In this document: positions 12,401 through 27,400 of the stretch, in pieces
How positions within the stretch are numbered: the first letter of the stretch is position 1
How the letters are laid out: each line of letters starts with the position of its first letter
Assembly: GCA_964023205.1 (NCBI GenBank)
Contig: OZ026851.1
Location: 15,941,528-16,005,527, forward strand
Reading direction: 5' to 3'
DNA: 64,000 nucleotides
From: Lutraria lutraria
Lineage: Eukaryota; Mollusca; Bivalvia; Venerida; Mactridae
Translations under genes and position numbers: made by a program
The notes under the pieces: model-generated
Seen by the model: only the letters and a program-made list of their open reading frames with translations
The model's database searches: none
What the model was told of the DNA's origin: nothing

Positions 12401-15400
12401 ACATAGTACGGGGTTTTTATCCACTTTATAGAGGCAGTATGTCTCGTTTCATCATTATTTACTTTACGCCATTCTTGAAAATATGTTGGTCTTCAGTAAC
12501 GTGACCGTGTCATTCTAATAATCCCCGACCAAAAACAAGAAAGTTTTTTCTTCCTCTTCCAGTCTGTCGTTTTAATACGAGAATATATATGTTAACAATA
12601 AATTTTCAATCAACCGATTTTGTACTTAATCTAACAGGCCTTAGGGCTGTAAGCTATACAATTGTCTATTCAAACATTCGCAGATCCATGTAAGACATCA
12701 CAGAACGGATTCACTTATGGAATGGCCGAGTACGGTTGCCGAGCCTATTGGAAATGTATTGACAGTTTTAGTGTAGGTCACTGTTGTCCAATGGGTAGTG
12801 CTTATGTTGAAGGAATGGGATGTCTAGAGAGCACAACTTGCCGAGAAGATTGTCCACCAGTTGGTGGTATTGCTGTCAAACGTAAGATTTTATCTTTTCT
12901 CTTTTATTTGACATTTTAAAGGGATCTTTCCTGGCTGAGTGGTAAGGGATGGAAGTTTTCTATCTAGCTCACAGAAGGTCGTTGGTTCTACAAAAGGTTA
13001 TCCTCCATTATTAAAGCAGAAAATCATTAAATGATCCTGTTTGTTTGTGCGACGTTCAACCCAAATGAATTAAAAGTTTAATCTGTTCTTTTTCATTTTT
13101 GTTTTCATGACACTTTCAAACGTATTCATACACAAAACGATTGTGCGATTTGAACTTTCAGCCGTATGTGACAAGAAGGCTCATTGGGACAAACGATACT
13201 ACATTGAAATTATCTACGGTCGGGGAGAATTAATCCGTCCGTGCCCAGCAGGAACTATTTTCTTTGAAGATAAATGCGCCTGTGACTTTGGCCTTTCTGG
13301 CCTTCTTCCGACAACACCTGATGGTAAATACATGCATATACATACTACTAGTATTTTTGTCAAGGCTTACAGTATTTTTTTTCAAATGCACCAGTAATTG
13401 ATTGGCTACCTTTAAAATACAAAAACGTTTTATCCATTGCTGTATATACATTTTAGTTTTTCAGCTATTTTCAATGAATGTTACTACGTCCGAACAAAGT
13501 ATAATGTAGTCCCCATCATATACCCTTCAAATTAAGATGATCTTAGCACAAAATACCTCCAACATATTTTACGTATAGATTCGTATATGTGTATTTTATT
13601 CAATGTTATTTCAGTCCTCTGTCAGCCATCAGCCTTCTTTCCGTTTGATCAGAATTTGTTAGACCAATCATTAAATCGTATTAATGTGGGCAACACCAAT
13701 GTGAAACTGACAGATTTAGGCACTGCCTACTACAATGGATTCAGTGAGATGAACCTATGGCGTTTCGCAGGTACCGACTGGGGAAACCAGCTGGTTATCA
13801 AATTCAAATTCAGATTCGACTTCAGTAATAAGTTTATCGATTACGGAGGTTTACCAGTTGATTTGGGTATAGACTTTGATGTTAACATGAACCTTATTAG
13901 CGACTATCACATGACTGATATGGATTGGCGATTGTGGAACCAGCTGAGAAAAGTAAGAACACTGAGTGATTGGCGTCAACTATTAAAGGAATTCGGACAG
14001 TCAAGAACATTCTACATTTTCCTCGGTACTCTTGGTTTCAAGCCGGGTACTTCTCACTCTCTGCAAGTCGTCAGGATTCTCGGAACACCCGAAGTGTATC
14101 AAACTTTCCAAGCTCTTCTCGACAGAATTAGAGAAAGAACGGCAAGTAATGGAGGTGGCCAAGGAACCGCTGGACTCAAAGGAATTTTAAAACAATTGAG
14201 ATCAATGAGAGGTCTTATTAACTGGGAAGCTATCATCAGGCAACTTAGAGGTGAAAGTGGAACGTCCACAGGTTCATCATCTGGAAGTGGAACTGTAATC
14301 GTTAATGGCACAAGACAGGAGGTAACACTTTACCTTAAGATGTTGTTACAATAACTATGTGATAATTCCTCTCATTTGACATATTTCATACATAACTTCA
14401 TCATGTCATTCGCAAACAAAATTGACCCAATTCATTACACCTATGACCAAAATGGTGCCTAACTTTTTGTTGATGACGTTGTACTTTGTCAGTCCTTCAA
14501 AATTAAAAAAGATGAAATGTTTTCTCGAAAAATCTTGCAAAAACCAATATGTCAAGTTCATTAAAAAACTTGGTCGTACCAATTTTCATGAAACATACAC
14601 GTATTAAGCTATGTGAATATCCTACCGCTATTTAACGACGATACATCGTCTATTTCAGATTCCTAAAGGCACGGGCGAATGGCGTTGGGATGGTATTTCC
14701 GGTCAATGGATTAAAATCTCTAGTAACACCGGGGGTCCTGTTAACACTGGCAATACTGAAAATATTCTTAATATTGGTGGCGGTGATGCCGCATCAGAAT
14801 GGCACTGGAACAGCATCACAGGTTATATGAATATTCTTTTGTTTCCATTTTTCCCGTAAAAATATTTTAAATGCATATGAATCCTAAACAAGTTAAGGTA
14901 TTTTCTTTTTTGTATTGATCGTTTTATAATTCTACTACTCAGAGTGCGAATAAGTACAGTTCAACCTCTGTAGAGCAACACCCTGCTGGAGCTGCAAATA
15001 ATGGCCGTTGTTTAGAAGTTGTTGCTATACAGAGGTTGAATTTATAGTAAATATCAGATTCGGGAAATTTGAAGGTGTCTGTTACAGAGAGGTTGTTGCT
15101 CTACAGAGGGCCGCTCTGGAGAGGTTGTACTGTATTTGTTTGATTTTATTCAGGACAATGGGAAAGACTTGCATCAACTAACATCGGAGGCGGCGCGACG
15201 ACAACAGATGTTCAATTTACAAACGAAATGTCTGGAACTATATCTGGTGGGCAATCGGGTGGAATGGCTGCCGGTGGAGTGATAGGTGGAATGGGCGGTG
15301 TCTCAGGTGGTGGTATGGACAGCATCCCAGGTGGTATGGGCGGTGTGTCAGGTGGTATGAGCGGTGCCTCAGGTGGAATGGGTGGTGTCTCAGGTGGAAT

Positions 15401-18400
15401 GGGCGGTGTCTCAGGTGGTATGGGCGGTGTGTCAGGTGGTATGGGTGGTGTATCAGTTGGCATGGGGGGAGTATCTGGTGGTACAGGCGGAGCATCGGGC
15501 GGAATGGGTGGTTTATTTGAAGGAATGGGTGGAGTCTCTGGTGGAATGGGTGGAGTCTCTGGTGGAATGGGTGGAGTCTCTGGTGGAATGGGTTCCGTGA
15601 TAGGAGGAGGAGTAAGCGGCGGGAGCTTTTCTGGACAAGCGGGTATGTTGACATATTATAATTTATCAAAGATTACTTTGATAGTCGCTGATTACAAGCC
15701 GAAATTAAACTCTTATATTTTGATGTATACGGCAACACAGTTCAAATTCATAATAGAAAGTGTCTCTTTTTTCTGATTTTGTTCTCCAACATTTGTAGGA
15801 GGATCTGTGAATTCCTGGAGATGGGAGGCGGAAGGTTCAGCAACCCCAATCACATCGGGCGGACAGTTTACAGCGACGGGAGGAGCACAAGGTGCTGGTT
15901 CAGGAATTGCTAGCATGAAGTGGGAAGATTTAATGAGAGAACTCGCAAAGATGCAGGTAATTTATAACAGGGTGTTTTCCTCCAAAAATTGTATGTTCTT
16001 ATGTGTAAGATGGGTTTAGGTAAAAGGGTTTTTGGGAGGGTGGTATTTTGGGGAGATGGTATTTTGGGGAGATGGTATTTTGGGGAAGGTGGTAATTTTG
16101 GTTAGTGTGACTTTTCCTAGGAATCCTTATCGTTTTCACAATAAAGACAAGTTGTTTAATTACCTGTACGTTAAATCGTCAGAACAAATACATTTGGGGA
16201 AAAAACGGGATTACAAAAGAACGGGTCTAACTATGTTTCAGAACCATCTTAAGCGATTATTATACATTTATTTGTTTTTCAAACTACATAGGAAAATGTC
16301 AAGTATTTCTTACGAATCAAACTTGTTATTGATTAATGTAGCAAGCGCTGATTGAGTGTTAATGCAATTAATTATATACAACATCGTTTTTAAGGGACAA
16401 AATAAAATTTGAGATCGAATAAAAATTTGATACAAACAAACAATACTTTCAGAATACCACAACTGGAACATGGCAGTGGCGTACAGAGGGGGGTACCAAG
16501 GCTGGTAATGTTGGTGCTAATCAAAAGGCGATCGAACAAATGTTAGCTCAACTTAAACTTGGCGAGGGAAAGAGTGGTTCGGCAAAATGGGAATGGAGCA
16601 CATCGGGTATGCATAAATAGTATTCAATTCAAATGATGTTGCCGTCTTCATATTATAATAGATTTTATGCCGAAGGTTCTTTCAAAACTTTGCCTTATAG
16701 TGCCAACTGAATTAAAGCGAAAGAATGTTGTACCTTATTGCCATTGCAGGAAGTACATATCCATGTCTAAGGTAGTGTGATTAAATAATTGCTAGAAAAA
16801 ACAATTTGAAGGGTCAATCATGGTAAAGATTTGTCATATTTCAAGACTTCAGACAAGGAAGAGTGACTGAAAATATTGTTTTTTACTATTCATGATCCTA
16901 AATCTATGGTTCATTGTTTAGGAGGTTCCGCTGCTGGACAAAAACTGGACATCGCGAAATTGAATGACATGTTAAGACAAATGCAGGAGATGGCAAAATC
17001 TTCTCAATCAGGTGTTGTTGACACTTCCGGTAATTTCGTCACTTCCGGTGGACAATCGACTGTATTCACAGGTGTGAAAAATGTACCTTAACGGCATGAT
17101 TATTGTAATATAACATAGCAGCCAAATATACAAATATAACTCAAAACAATGGATATAACCCATGTTTATCATCTACATACATATCATCGAGATCATTGGT
17201 AACATATTCAGCGACCTAGTCTTCAGTAAAAGCATGTATAATGAACATGTATCAAACTTATATTGTCTGCATGTTTGATAATATTAGTAAATGTCAATAT
17301 TTAATGCACAAAGATGTTGTTTTGCATGTTTCTAAGTTGTTACCAGATTTATGTCTAGCCTAAAACCTAAAACAAAGTAGTTGTCCTAGTAAAAAGGTGT
17401 CCTGTTTCACTTAATTAAACATATTTACTAATCATGCTTTTATAAATTGAATGCAGATATTGTATACACTGTTGCTTTGAAGGTACTTAATACAACAAAG
17501 ATAAAGGCTCAATAATAAAAACAATGAATATAACCTAAAAAGTATGTTTTCTCCATGTCCCACAATGCTGTGTCTTTAGTCAACAAAGTCTCGTGGGTAT
17601 GTGAACAGGAACTGAATAATACACTAACCAATATCTTCCCTTTGAAGTATGTTGTACATGTACCTTAGATCTGCACATGTCAACCATGTTGTGTGTTTAT
17701 TATTTTTAACAAATTTAATTTATGGGAAATAAAGGCATGTGTCCCTTATATAGTATATCTTTTATAACTCCATTAATAACTATCGATAAATATTGATACA
17801 CAGAAGTCAAAATTAATATTTTCCAAATTGTATACGGCGCAAAGTATAAATAGGTTTTTGGTACAGAACTTAATTGATTGGATAAGACAGTTACACCATG
17901 AGCGGATTATAGATGTGCTTTTTCTTTTGTTTATAAACAAATATATAACATATATAACATACGTGTAAAACTGCAGATAAGGATGGAAAATACCTCCATA
18001 CTCTACACTGAGCAAGTGAAAGACTAGCAGATATAAAACCCTAAATCAACAAAGTCGAGCTTAGTGTTTGCCGTTTCAAGACAGCAAAATACCAGCGAAA
18101 TTTGAAATTGACTCATGTATTTCGTATATCTGTATTTAATAATGATTTGATTTTATTGTGTTCGTTTGTTTGTACAAAACAATAGTATAAAGAAAGTTGT
18201 GAACATTATTGATATTGTCGTAGTTTCTGATTAGGTCATAATTTTGTACCTACATTGTTCATTCTTCTTACAAAACTCTTCATAATAATTTTAATATACA
18301 TGTACTTATTTCTACTTAACAAGAATTACATACACATACATACGATACACGTTTAGTACATATAAAATCTCCAAGGACATATTTCGTTATATTTTCCATT

Positions 18401-21400
18401 TTTAAAGCAATGACCACTTAAATTTACAATGACAAATTGACAATGTTACAATATTTTTACGTTAAGGAGGCATTGGTACAAACAAAGGAGGAACGGCACA
18501 AACTGGAGGAGGATCTTCGAAAAGAACAGTTCAAGTTAGATCTGAAACAGAATTGCCAGCTAGGACGGAGACAATCGTAGGTGGGCGTGTCGTGGGCGGA
18601 GACTTTGTAACATCATCCGGATCGAGCCAATCAACAAATACCGGAACAGGAGGTAATGTTAAAACTAAAGCTAGACCATTTATTCCAACTCATCTTCCAC
18701 TTCATTTAAGTTTAAGACTTTGTTATACCCAAGAAATATACTTTAGATGCATCTTTTTTTATCTTAAGGTGGTCAATTCAACACTGGTATGAATGTTGTT
18801 CAAGAAACATCTGTCAGGCGACAAGGCAATAATGGTGATGTAAAAATGACGTCACAACAAGCGGTTCGTCCTACGTCATCATCGTCATCTGGAACTGTTG
18901 TTTCGATGGTCAAAAAGACAGCCCAGGTAAATCACAATTCTTAGAAAGGATTTATATAAACTTCATCAGAGAGTTATCTAATTCGTTGATTGGGTGATAA
19001 CGGCTCAACATTTGCTAGATTCACATATAGATAGAACTAAATGTAGTTTCGATTCAGAAATATGCTAAGTTATACGAAATTTCAATCTTAAAAATAAGAT
19101 AAATGAACATGTCAGACAATAAAGCAGAATTGCATCAGGCATTAAGTTCATCGTCGAATTACACACAAACATGACACTAACATGTACCAAAACTCCGCTT
19201 TTTTAATTTAAGGGACAACGTGGACCTGGTACACCCGACAGATCTGCACCAAGAGGAGCTGAAGCAAGGGGTGTAAAGAAAGGGGCCGAAGGTAGAATAA
19301 TCGGTTTGTCTGTACCCGGTCAAAATAAAGAATTTGTTTCGAGGGCTATGGCAATGGGTAAGTAAAGTTGTGCGCCCACTTTATCGATATACGATAACAC
19401 ACGATTATAATGAACTCGAATAGAAAGAATTAATAATTTTCTCCGACCAATCTCTTGTGTTTCAATACATTAAAAGGAACTTTTCGAATATTGATGAAGT
19501 ATATTTAAGCAGTTTTATTCATTTTTTTTTCAACCTTTTAACCCCAAAATTTCGCTTTTGTACTATAGGCTTTTTGGTGACTTTTTTCTAGTAATTTTGT
19601 ATCACATAAAATACAAATATACCAAAAATGGCTTATGTTCTTATTTATTCCTCAAAAAATCAATTTTGAATTTACGAATTGTCAGCTTTTACCTTCGCGG
19701 ATAAGGAGCATGTACTGTTAACGCTTCTTGTTGTCTGATAGGGGAAATGTTGTTAAGACCATATGTCCGGGTATTGGTTTACTTGACACAAATAAAGCTA
19801 TTTGAATACTTGTATGTGCGGAAGGTTTTCATCTGATCTGTACTTTTAAAGGTAATGGTGAACGACGAGGTAATTCTCAAATGGTCGATTTAAGTGAAAT
19901 ACTACAAGGTGTCAATCCAATGGCCTTTGAAGCATCAGGTAATGCAGTTTCTGGTGGCAAAGGAGGATCATCCGCATGGGCAGCTTCCGGTTCAAGCCAA
20001 GGTGGCGGCTCCTTTGGAACATCTGGAGGACGACAGGTTGGCCACTTCTTACATTAGTCTACGCGACTATTATACAATGGTTTGAATTAAACCTAATTTA
20101 GCTAATAGTTAAGTTGTTTGTGACTGTTTTGTCTTTTGTTTTATACATAGTTCCCACAACTACAATATTTACCTCCCTTGTTTTGAATTGGCGGCCATCT
20201 TGAAAGTCAAATTACTTATGTGTTTAATAGAAAAAAAACAAAAAAGTGGTTATTAAACAACTCAATTTACAAAATATAACTTAATCATGAAGTTGGAAAC
20301 ACAATAAGCATATCAGGTTTAAGAAAATGTAGTTGTCACATATGAAAATTCTGTATTTAGAATTATCAGAACAAAATATAAATATCCTCTATCAATGCTA
20401 GTCAAATTAGACTTTCAAGATGGCCACCAAGGGAGGTAAATATTGTAGATGTGTGAACTATGTATTGTTTTCAAGAGGATCTGTGAGTGCATTAGGCTTC
20501 CTTAATTTATAGGTTTATGTACATAATTTTATAAATTATTTCTACTACACTTACAGAAAAGAAAGTAGAAAAGGTACAAATGTATTTCCAAGCAACGTTC
20601 AGTGCATTAACTTAACACACATACAACAATTTACACAATCATTAATTAACTACAAAGATCACGGTCACACAACTACTTAGTACATAAAGAATAACGCAAA
20701 AACTCACTTTCGCTTGATAGATCAACTAGTTATTGTAGTTTGCGATGTTATAATTAATCTAGATGTGCGTCATTGATCCTTTTATAACGTTTCGTACATG
20801 TACAGGTTGTTGGCGGCGGTGACTTCACTCATATGGGTAAGGTTGTCGGTTCAGGAGGTGGTGTCAAGCGTGTCATAGATACCAATATCAAGCGAATGCC
20901 CGCGGGCGCCGTGGAATTTAACGCTGATGGTGGTGTTAGTTTGGCATCCCTTGGTCTCGGAGGTGCCGAAGGAGCAAACATTATACGACATACCGTAAAA
21001 GTGGAACCAGTTGGCGGAAGTAGTGAATTCAGTCTTGGTGGTACTACATTTCTTAAGCATACAATTTACCATTGCCACTTGTGATTTTTTTAATAGTTGC
21101 ACTTGGGCTATATCTACTGCATTTCACCCAAATTATAAGCATGCATGTTGAAGGTCAACTTTTCATGTTATGTCCGATTTAAATTGCAAAAAAAAAAATA
21201 ATACGCATTCAAACCTGCAAACTAATGCAACAAAATGTATTCATGTCTTGCCTTTATAAAGAGTTGATCATTATTTTGAGGTTTGATGGTTGACTGAACT
21301 TTATGGGTTTTTGAAGTTAGGTTAACTTTGGTTAAGGTTTGGTAAAGTGATGTATAAATCTACGGTTAGAATATAATCAGGTATAATTTCTGGTGTCTGA

Positions 21401-24400
21401 TATTGGCAAAGAAAACAATATTCTAACTTTGACCGACGTTTATATAATTGGATTCTGGTGTCTATTTTGTCTTAATATTTAACTCGCATTTCTAGGAGGC
21501 GGACAATTTTCCCAATCAGCCAGTGGTAGCGCTTCTGGTTCGGCTGGCGGAGGCTCAGGAAGTCAAGGATTTATGTCAATGAACTCAATTGGAGGGGGAG
21601 CCAGCGGTGGATCATTCTCAGCAAGTGGTTCTTCGTCTAGTAAGTTTTGATTCCTAATCAAAATAGTATTGTAAGATCATGTTAGGGGGGTGGGGGGTGT
21701 ACGTTTGTGGATTGTGTGTTGTTGGTTTCTATTTCGTATCGATAATCAATACTTCATGAAAGAATGGCCCCTCATACACTGGTTTGGTACCCTAATTTTG
21801 ATACATTTGTTTTGTTCAAGGTAACGCTGGAGGCGCTGCTGGAGGTATGGGTATTATTGACATGAATTCATTGAACCCCAACAGTGGCACCCAGGGGTCA
21901 TTCACAGCCAATCTACAAGGCAGTGGAAACATGTTTCCTTTCATTGTTGGTGATATTGCTGATACCTTACTGGACGGCTTTGGCGGCAAAAAGCGAAGGA
22001 AGAGGTTCGTATGGGTTAAGTTTAAGGGTTTACAGTAAAAATAGTTTTCCGTTTTCGTATGTAGTCTTACAATTATGTATGGACAAACAAACAAGGATTG
22101 TTATGTAGCATGATATGACGGCCAATTAACACCAGCTGTTTTATTCTCAATAATTTGTTGCCGTTGTTTTTATTTTTAATATCTAGTAGAAGTTTTATTA
22201 AAATTCAACCTTCTACGTTACAAATAATCTGACGTGATTTAAATTGCTGAATAATTTATATATACGAATTGTCTACACCAAAATAATATTACAAGTAGTT
22301 TTCTATGATCGGAGATAACTCAGTCAGGCAGCCTTTTACATACCAAACATTTCTTGCCCTTAGAAGGAATTTGATAAATTCACTTTACATTGAATTTAAA
22401 TAACACACTCGTTGTTGTTGTCGTTAGTTTGATGGTTGTTTTTTTTGTAATGACAATAATTCGATAACTACTTATTTCATTGGTTGCCCTATGGTGATGC
22501 TTTGCAGTCCATCAACATTCGATTACAAAAGTATTTCCTAAAGGCGAATCAATTTCGATCTCTTATGACGTTAAAATATACGACCGATGAATGAACTACT
22601 AATTAATCTTGTACATGAGACACCATCAATGTTTCAGTGTGTTTAACGCCGTTTTCCTATGATATCTCAGACGGCAGACACACTACATCAACCATCGGGT
22701 CTTTCTTTCAAAGTGTGCCTGATATTATACTTATAATCATCCCTAGACATTGTCAAATATATACAAAGTATGTAAGTCATTTCAACTGCTTAATTAAGAC
22801 TCACCACACACTCATCCAGAATTAAAGTAACGATATACATGTATGGATAATTAGAAATGTCAAAAAGGGGCCATAACTCTTGTGAAAAAGTTTGTATTTT
22901 AATTGAAATCAAACATGGTCTGTATTTTATTATTATACACCCACCTTCAGGTAAAATATGAAACAAATCCATGAAGTATATCTTGAGTGGTCGCTGGGAA
23001 ACCAAAATCTGAACGAAAGGACAGGGATAACACGTTATGCACTTCCACCATGGGCATAAAATACGAGAGAATGGATAAGAACGGCAGTTCAGGATTTATT
23101 TGGAATTTCGAATGACGGGGGCATGATAAAAAAATATAGAGATACTCGTAAACCATCAAAACATTTTTTATTTCCGTGTTTAGGTCAGCTGGCAAGTCTC
23201 GCAACAAGAGGTCAGTCAACAAACAGAACTACCAGGCTCTTGTAACAAACTGCCAAGGTCAAGATGGACAAGGTCCATCCATTATGGTGGTTGCCAACCA
23301 AGGAGATGTACAGTTTGCTTTGAAAACATACGGTCACGACCCAGCTGTTGTTTCAGTGCCTGCAGTAAGTTGTTTTACGTTTCACGTACTAGTTATCATA
23401 TATTTTGAATCTCTAGAGTCTAGTATTTCTGGTTAGAATGTATAATACATGCTCAGTGCAACCTCTTCAGAGCGGCCCTCTCTTGAGCAACTAACTCCCT
23501 TCACAGCATTTTCCCCGCTGTAAAGTGTAACTATTAATTTAATCTCTCTAGAGCAACTGCCTCTCAACACCAACATTATTTTGCTTCTCGTGAAGGGTGC
23601 TACTTTAGAGAGGTTCCCTAATTGCGTACATTTTTATAATTAATCAATAGTCACTCGTTACAAAACACAGACACACAGTTTATCCCTTTTTATTTATGTA
23701 TGGGGGCAAGTGTGGACCCTCAAAGCTAGTTTAAACCCAAATGAAAGCTTTGTTATAGACCGTTTCAATGAAATTTAGAAAGATTGTTTGTTTGTCCTCC
23801 ATTTTTATATGTTTGTTTGTATTGGGTGAGTGTGGGGTTGGGGTATTTGGGGAAGATTTATATTTCACAGAAGGCGGCATTTTAACGTGTTTGTTTCTAT
23901 AAATCAAATTCTTATCAACATACGCATAACATCTACATAATGTCATCTCTCAAGTAAGGCTTTGTTTGTGAGGTTGATGTTATTTGAGACAACTTAAATA
24001 TTCTTGTCAAGATCTGACCCTTTCACATCTAACTCAAGGCAGTACGTTCAGGAGCCAGTGGCAACGAGCATAAGTATTCTAATGTATTCTAGCTTTGCAG
24101 CCGGTTAATATATTAATGCTTGCACATTCAAACATAACTACATCCGGGACCCACGTTAATGGTTTCAAACTATGCAAAAATATGATGTAAACACTTCTCA
24201 TTGTGACTTCACCAGGACCATTCATCTTTCCTTAAATATCCAAGTTCTACGTCGACAAGCTATTGCCATCAGATATATTACCAATATCTGCCAGAATAAC
24301 TTCGTTTGTTAAAGTACAATGAGTACAAAGATCATGATAAGACTTATTCCTACTTGTATCCGTCAATGTCATATTCGCATTTAGTATTAGATTGTCCGTA

Positions 24401-27400
24401 CTTAATCATTAACTGCTTCTGTAACACTTATATCTTGACGGTTAATCAGTGTTTTCGTTAGACAACACATCCTGTCAGGACATAAATTAGTTGTAATTAC
24501 AGAATCCTTTGAGATGTTTTGTTTTGATTACTTTATGTTGTTTTCTGTTTATTTCAATGGTTTATACAGGTTATAATAACAGTAACTTCTAATATGAGTT
24601 TTCGTAGTTACAGTTGAAGGCCATATGAGTTCATATGAACTCTTGTTGATTTTGTTGGGGATTTTTTTGTCAGAATTTTTACACCTTGGTTGATATTGGT
24701 TTATATAAACCTTGGCTTTATAAGTGGTTAATAAACCTTGGTTATATTAATATTTTTACACATTGCTGGATACTAGTTAACATAACGTTTGCTAAATGTT
24801 AGTAGATAAAAACGTTGCTCGATAATAAAAAATGTAAACAATGATTCGTACAAAATGTAAATAACCTTTAAGTTGGTACATTTTGTTTAGTACAAATGCA
24901 TAAGCAGGAGAAATGTTTTGTTGGTATTCATTTAAGCAATACATGTAGTTAATATTAATATTATTACCCTCAGGTTGATGGTTGGAATGATGTCACACTG
25001 ATATATGATGGTAGATCCCTGACAGGTGTGGTTGAGAATTGGAAGGGACTCCATAAGGCTTCGGTCAACTTACAAGGTAGGTTTTACATTTACAACAAAG
25101 TTACCAATTAGAAAAAATAAAACATATCAAACATTGATTCATACATACAACATAATACTCGGGTTCTTTCAAAACGAAACCATGTAAGTCCACTGTAGTG
25201 AAATGGGCGTTCAGTGTAAGTTGATTATTTGTGTGTTTTCCTTCTTTCCACGTGTTATGTTTGTGCATTCAGGTCAGTCATTTTAATGATGTGGACATGT
25301 TCTGGATCCTCATTAATTCAATGCATCGCTTTGATAGCACGTATTTAACACGAATTAGGGATAATTTAGAGCATGTTCAATCTGCAAAATAATAAGACAC
25401 ACATCTGCATTTACCTATGTTCTTGATTTGTCTGAATCGTATCCATAAAATAGGGCATTTGTTAACAATATTTTATTGATAAACATCATCCCGGCACTCT
25501 AGAAGAACATGTCAATCAAAACAACAACAGAATCAGACGTCACAAATAAATGCACAGATGACAATAACATGTAAAATTACGAACGATGTCGTGGTTTCAT
25601 CCAAATTTAAGCACAGGGCTTAACTTAAACATTAGTGTTGTTAATTATTTTCTCACGAGAAATTTGTCATCCAGCAGCCTGATATATTACATCCATTGTG
25701 TTTACGTAAATAAGTTTTATGAAACTCTTAGTTCAGTGACATCCTAGTGTTAGAATCATGCAATAATAGTATGTCATTTTAGAGCTATTATGCTGTCATT
25801 ACGTTGTTGAATAATTACGCTGTATTTTACGCAATGATTTACGTAGTGTTATTACGTTGTTTGGCAATCACGATGTATCTTACGTAATATTTACGGAGTT
25901 ATTACGCTTTTAAATAGTCAGGATGTGTTTTACCTTATATTTTTACATAGTGTTATTATCACTTTGTTAAGCATGAACGCTGTTCCATCGCGCAATAATT
26001 TTATTATTGCGTCTAGTTATTGCATTGTATGTATACGCTGTGTTTTTAGGAACGGAGTTCCTATAGGTATACACCACTTTTTGTAGCGACAAAACAGTGA
26101 CGCCTCTCATCCGCGTTGAAAAATAGTACCACTTGTTGTATAAGTATACATTGCAGTCTTTGCAGTTTTGATATCATAGTGTTCAACACTACATAGTATT
26201 TATTAGTAATTTTAAATTACGCGAACTGATGAAGGTCATTGATTCTATAAGTAACTATAAAAAAATAATGACTTCTGCTATCATTGTCGCATTGTCATTG
26301 GTCAATTGTGATATTCGTTTTGAAAAGAACCAATCAAATTCAAGCCCCGTAGTTTGTGCCGCTGTTCAATTAGACCATATAATTCCAGTACCAGAAATAT
26401 ACAACATCTAAAATAACACAGTTTAGTTTATTTGACTTTTAAGTATCAATAGTTATATTTTAGATAAGTAAAGATAAACATTCAAATATACAGTACAACC
26501 TCTCAAGAGCGACCCTCTCTTGAGCAACAACCTCCCTTCAACAACAGCATGATTTTTCCCCATCGCACGATTTAAGTATTAACTAAACCTCTCTAGAGCA
26601 ACAACCTCCCAACAACAACATAATTATGATTCTCCCAAAGGGTGTTGCTTTGTAATTATGTTGTCGTTCCTTTAGATGCGCTTCAGTTGCAAGACGTGTG
26701 AAGGCAAGGTTGAATACCCGCCGTGATTTTCGTTACATTTATCTTTCGACATATGAATTAATCAAATATTGTATGTATTTCAGGTAATGTTGAAAGAAGA
26801 CAAGCCGGTCTCTTAGTGGGTTCCTGTCAAGGATTCTCAAGTTTCCATGGTGAAATTGATGACGTAAGTAACATTGCTAGGCTTTCTTATTTTCGCACAA
26901 TATGTCTGCAAAATAACAATGTATTTTTTGAATGACGTTGGAAAACCTGCAAACGTTAAAATCCTGACATTCTTATACCGTTTTTGGTCATATTTCTTTG
27001 TTTATTTGATTGGTTATTCCTGATCCTGTCAGTTACTCTCCCAGAAGGAGATATTATTAACAAAGATTACAATATACGTGCTGATTGTTTCAAAATATAT
27101 CAACTTTATTGATATAGTGCAGCCATTCCTGTTTAAATAGAAACTGCATAAACAATATAAAATACTCATTTATTTACAGGGAATTTTTTTATATGAGGTC
27201 AAATACAGACTGAGACGCTTGTCTGATTTTCAAACAATCGAATTCGTTGGATTTTATAAAAAATATTGGAATTATTGACGTGATGTAATAAAAAATCACG
27301 AACATGGCCATTTTGATTGGTTAATAAATCACCGCCGACGAATTGACTTTATATGTAAATGCTGACAGAATGGGTTCGAACCTTAACTGTGTCTTAAAAT

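Noticed and set aside
15212..15669. Minus-strand proline-rich and His-rich open frames of 83 and 143 codons
   Set aside because: They are the complement of the Gly-rich coding repeat in exon 22, which is fixed by in-phase splicing on the plus strand.
22637..23222. Small open frames in the intron before the C-terminal LamG-like exons
   Set aside because: Short, AT-rich, without splice-consistent ends or recognisable domains; those on the minus strand overlap exon 33.
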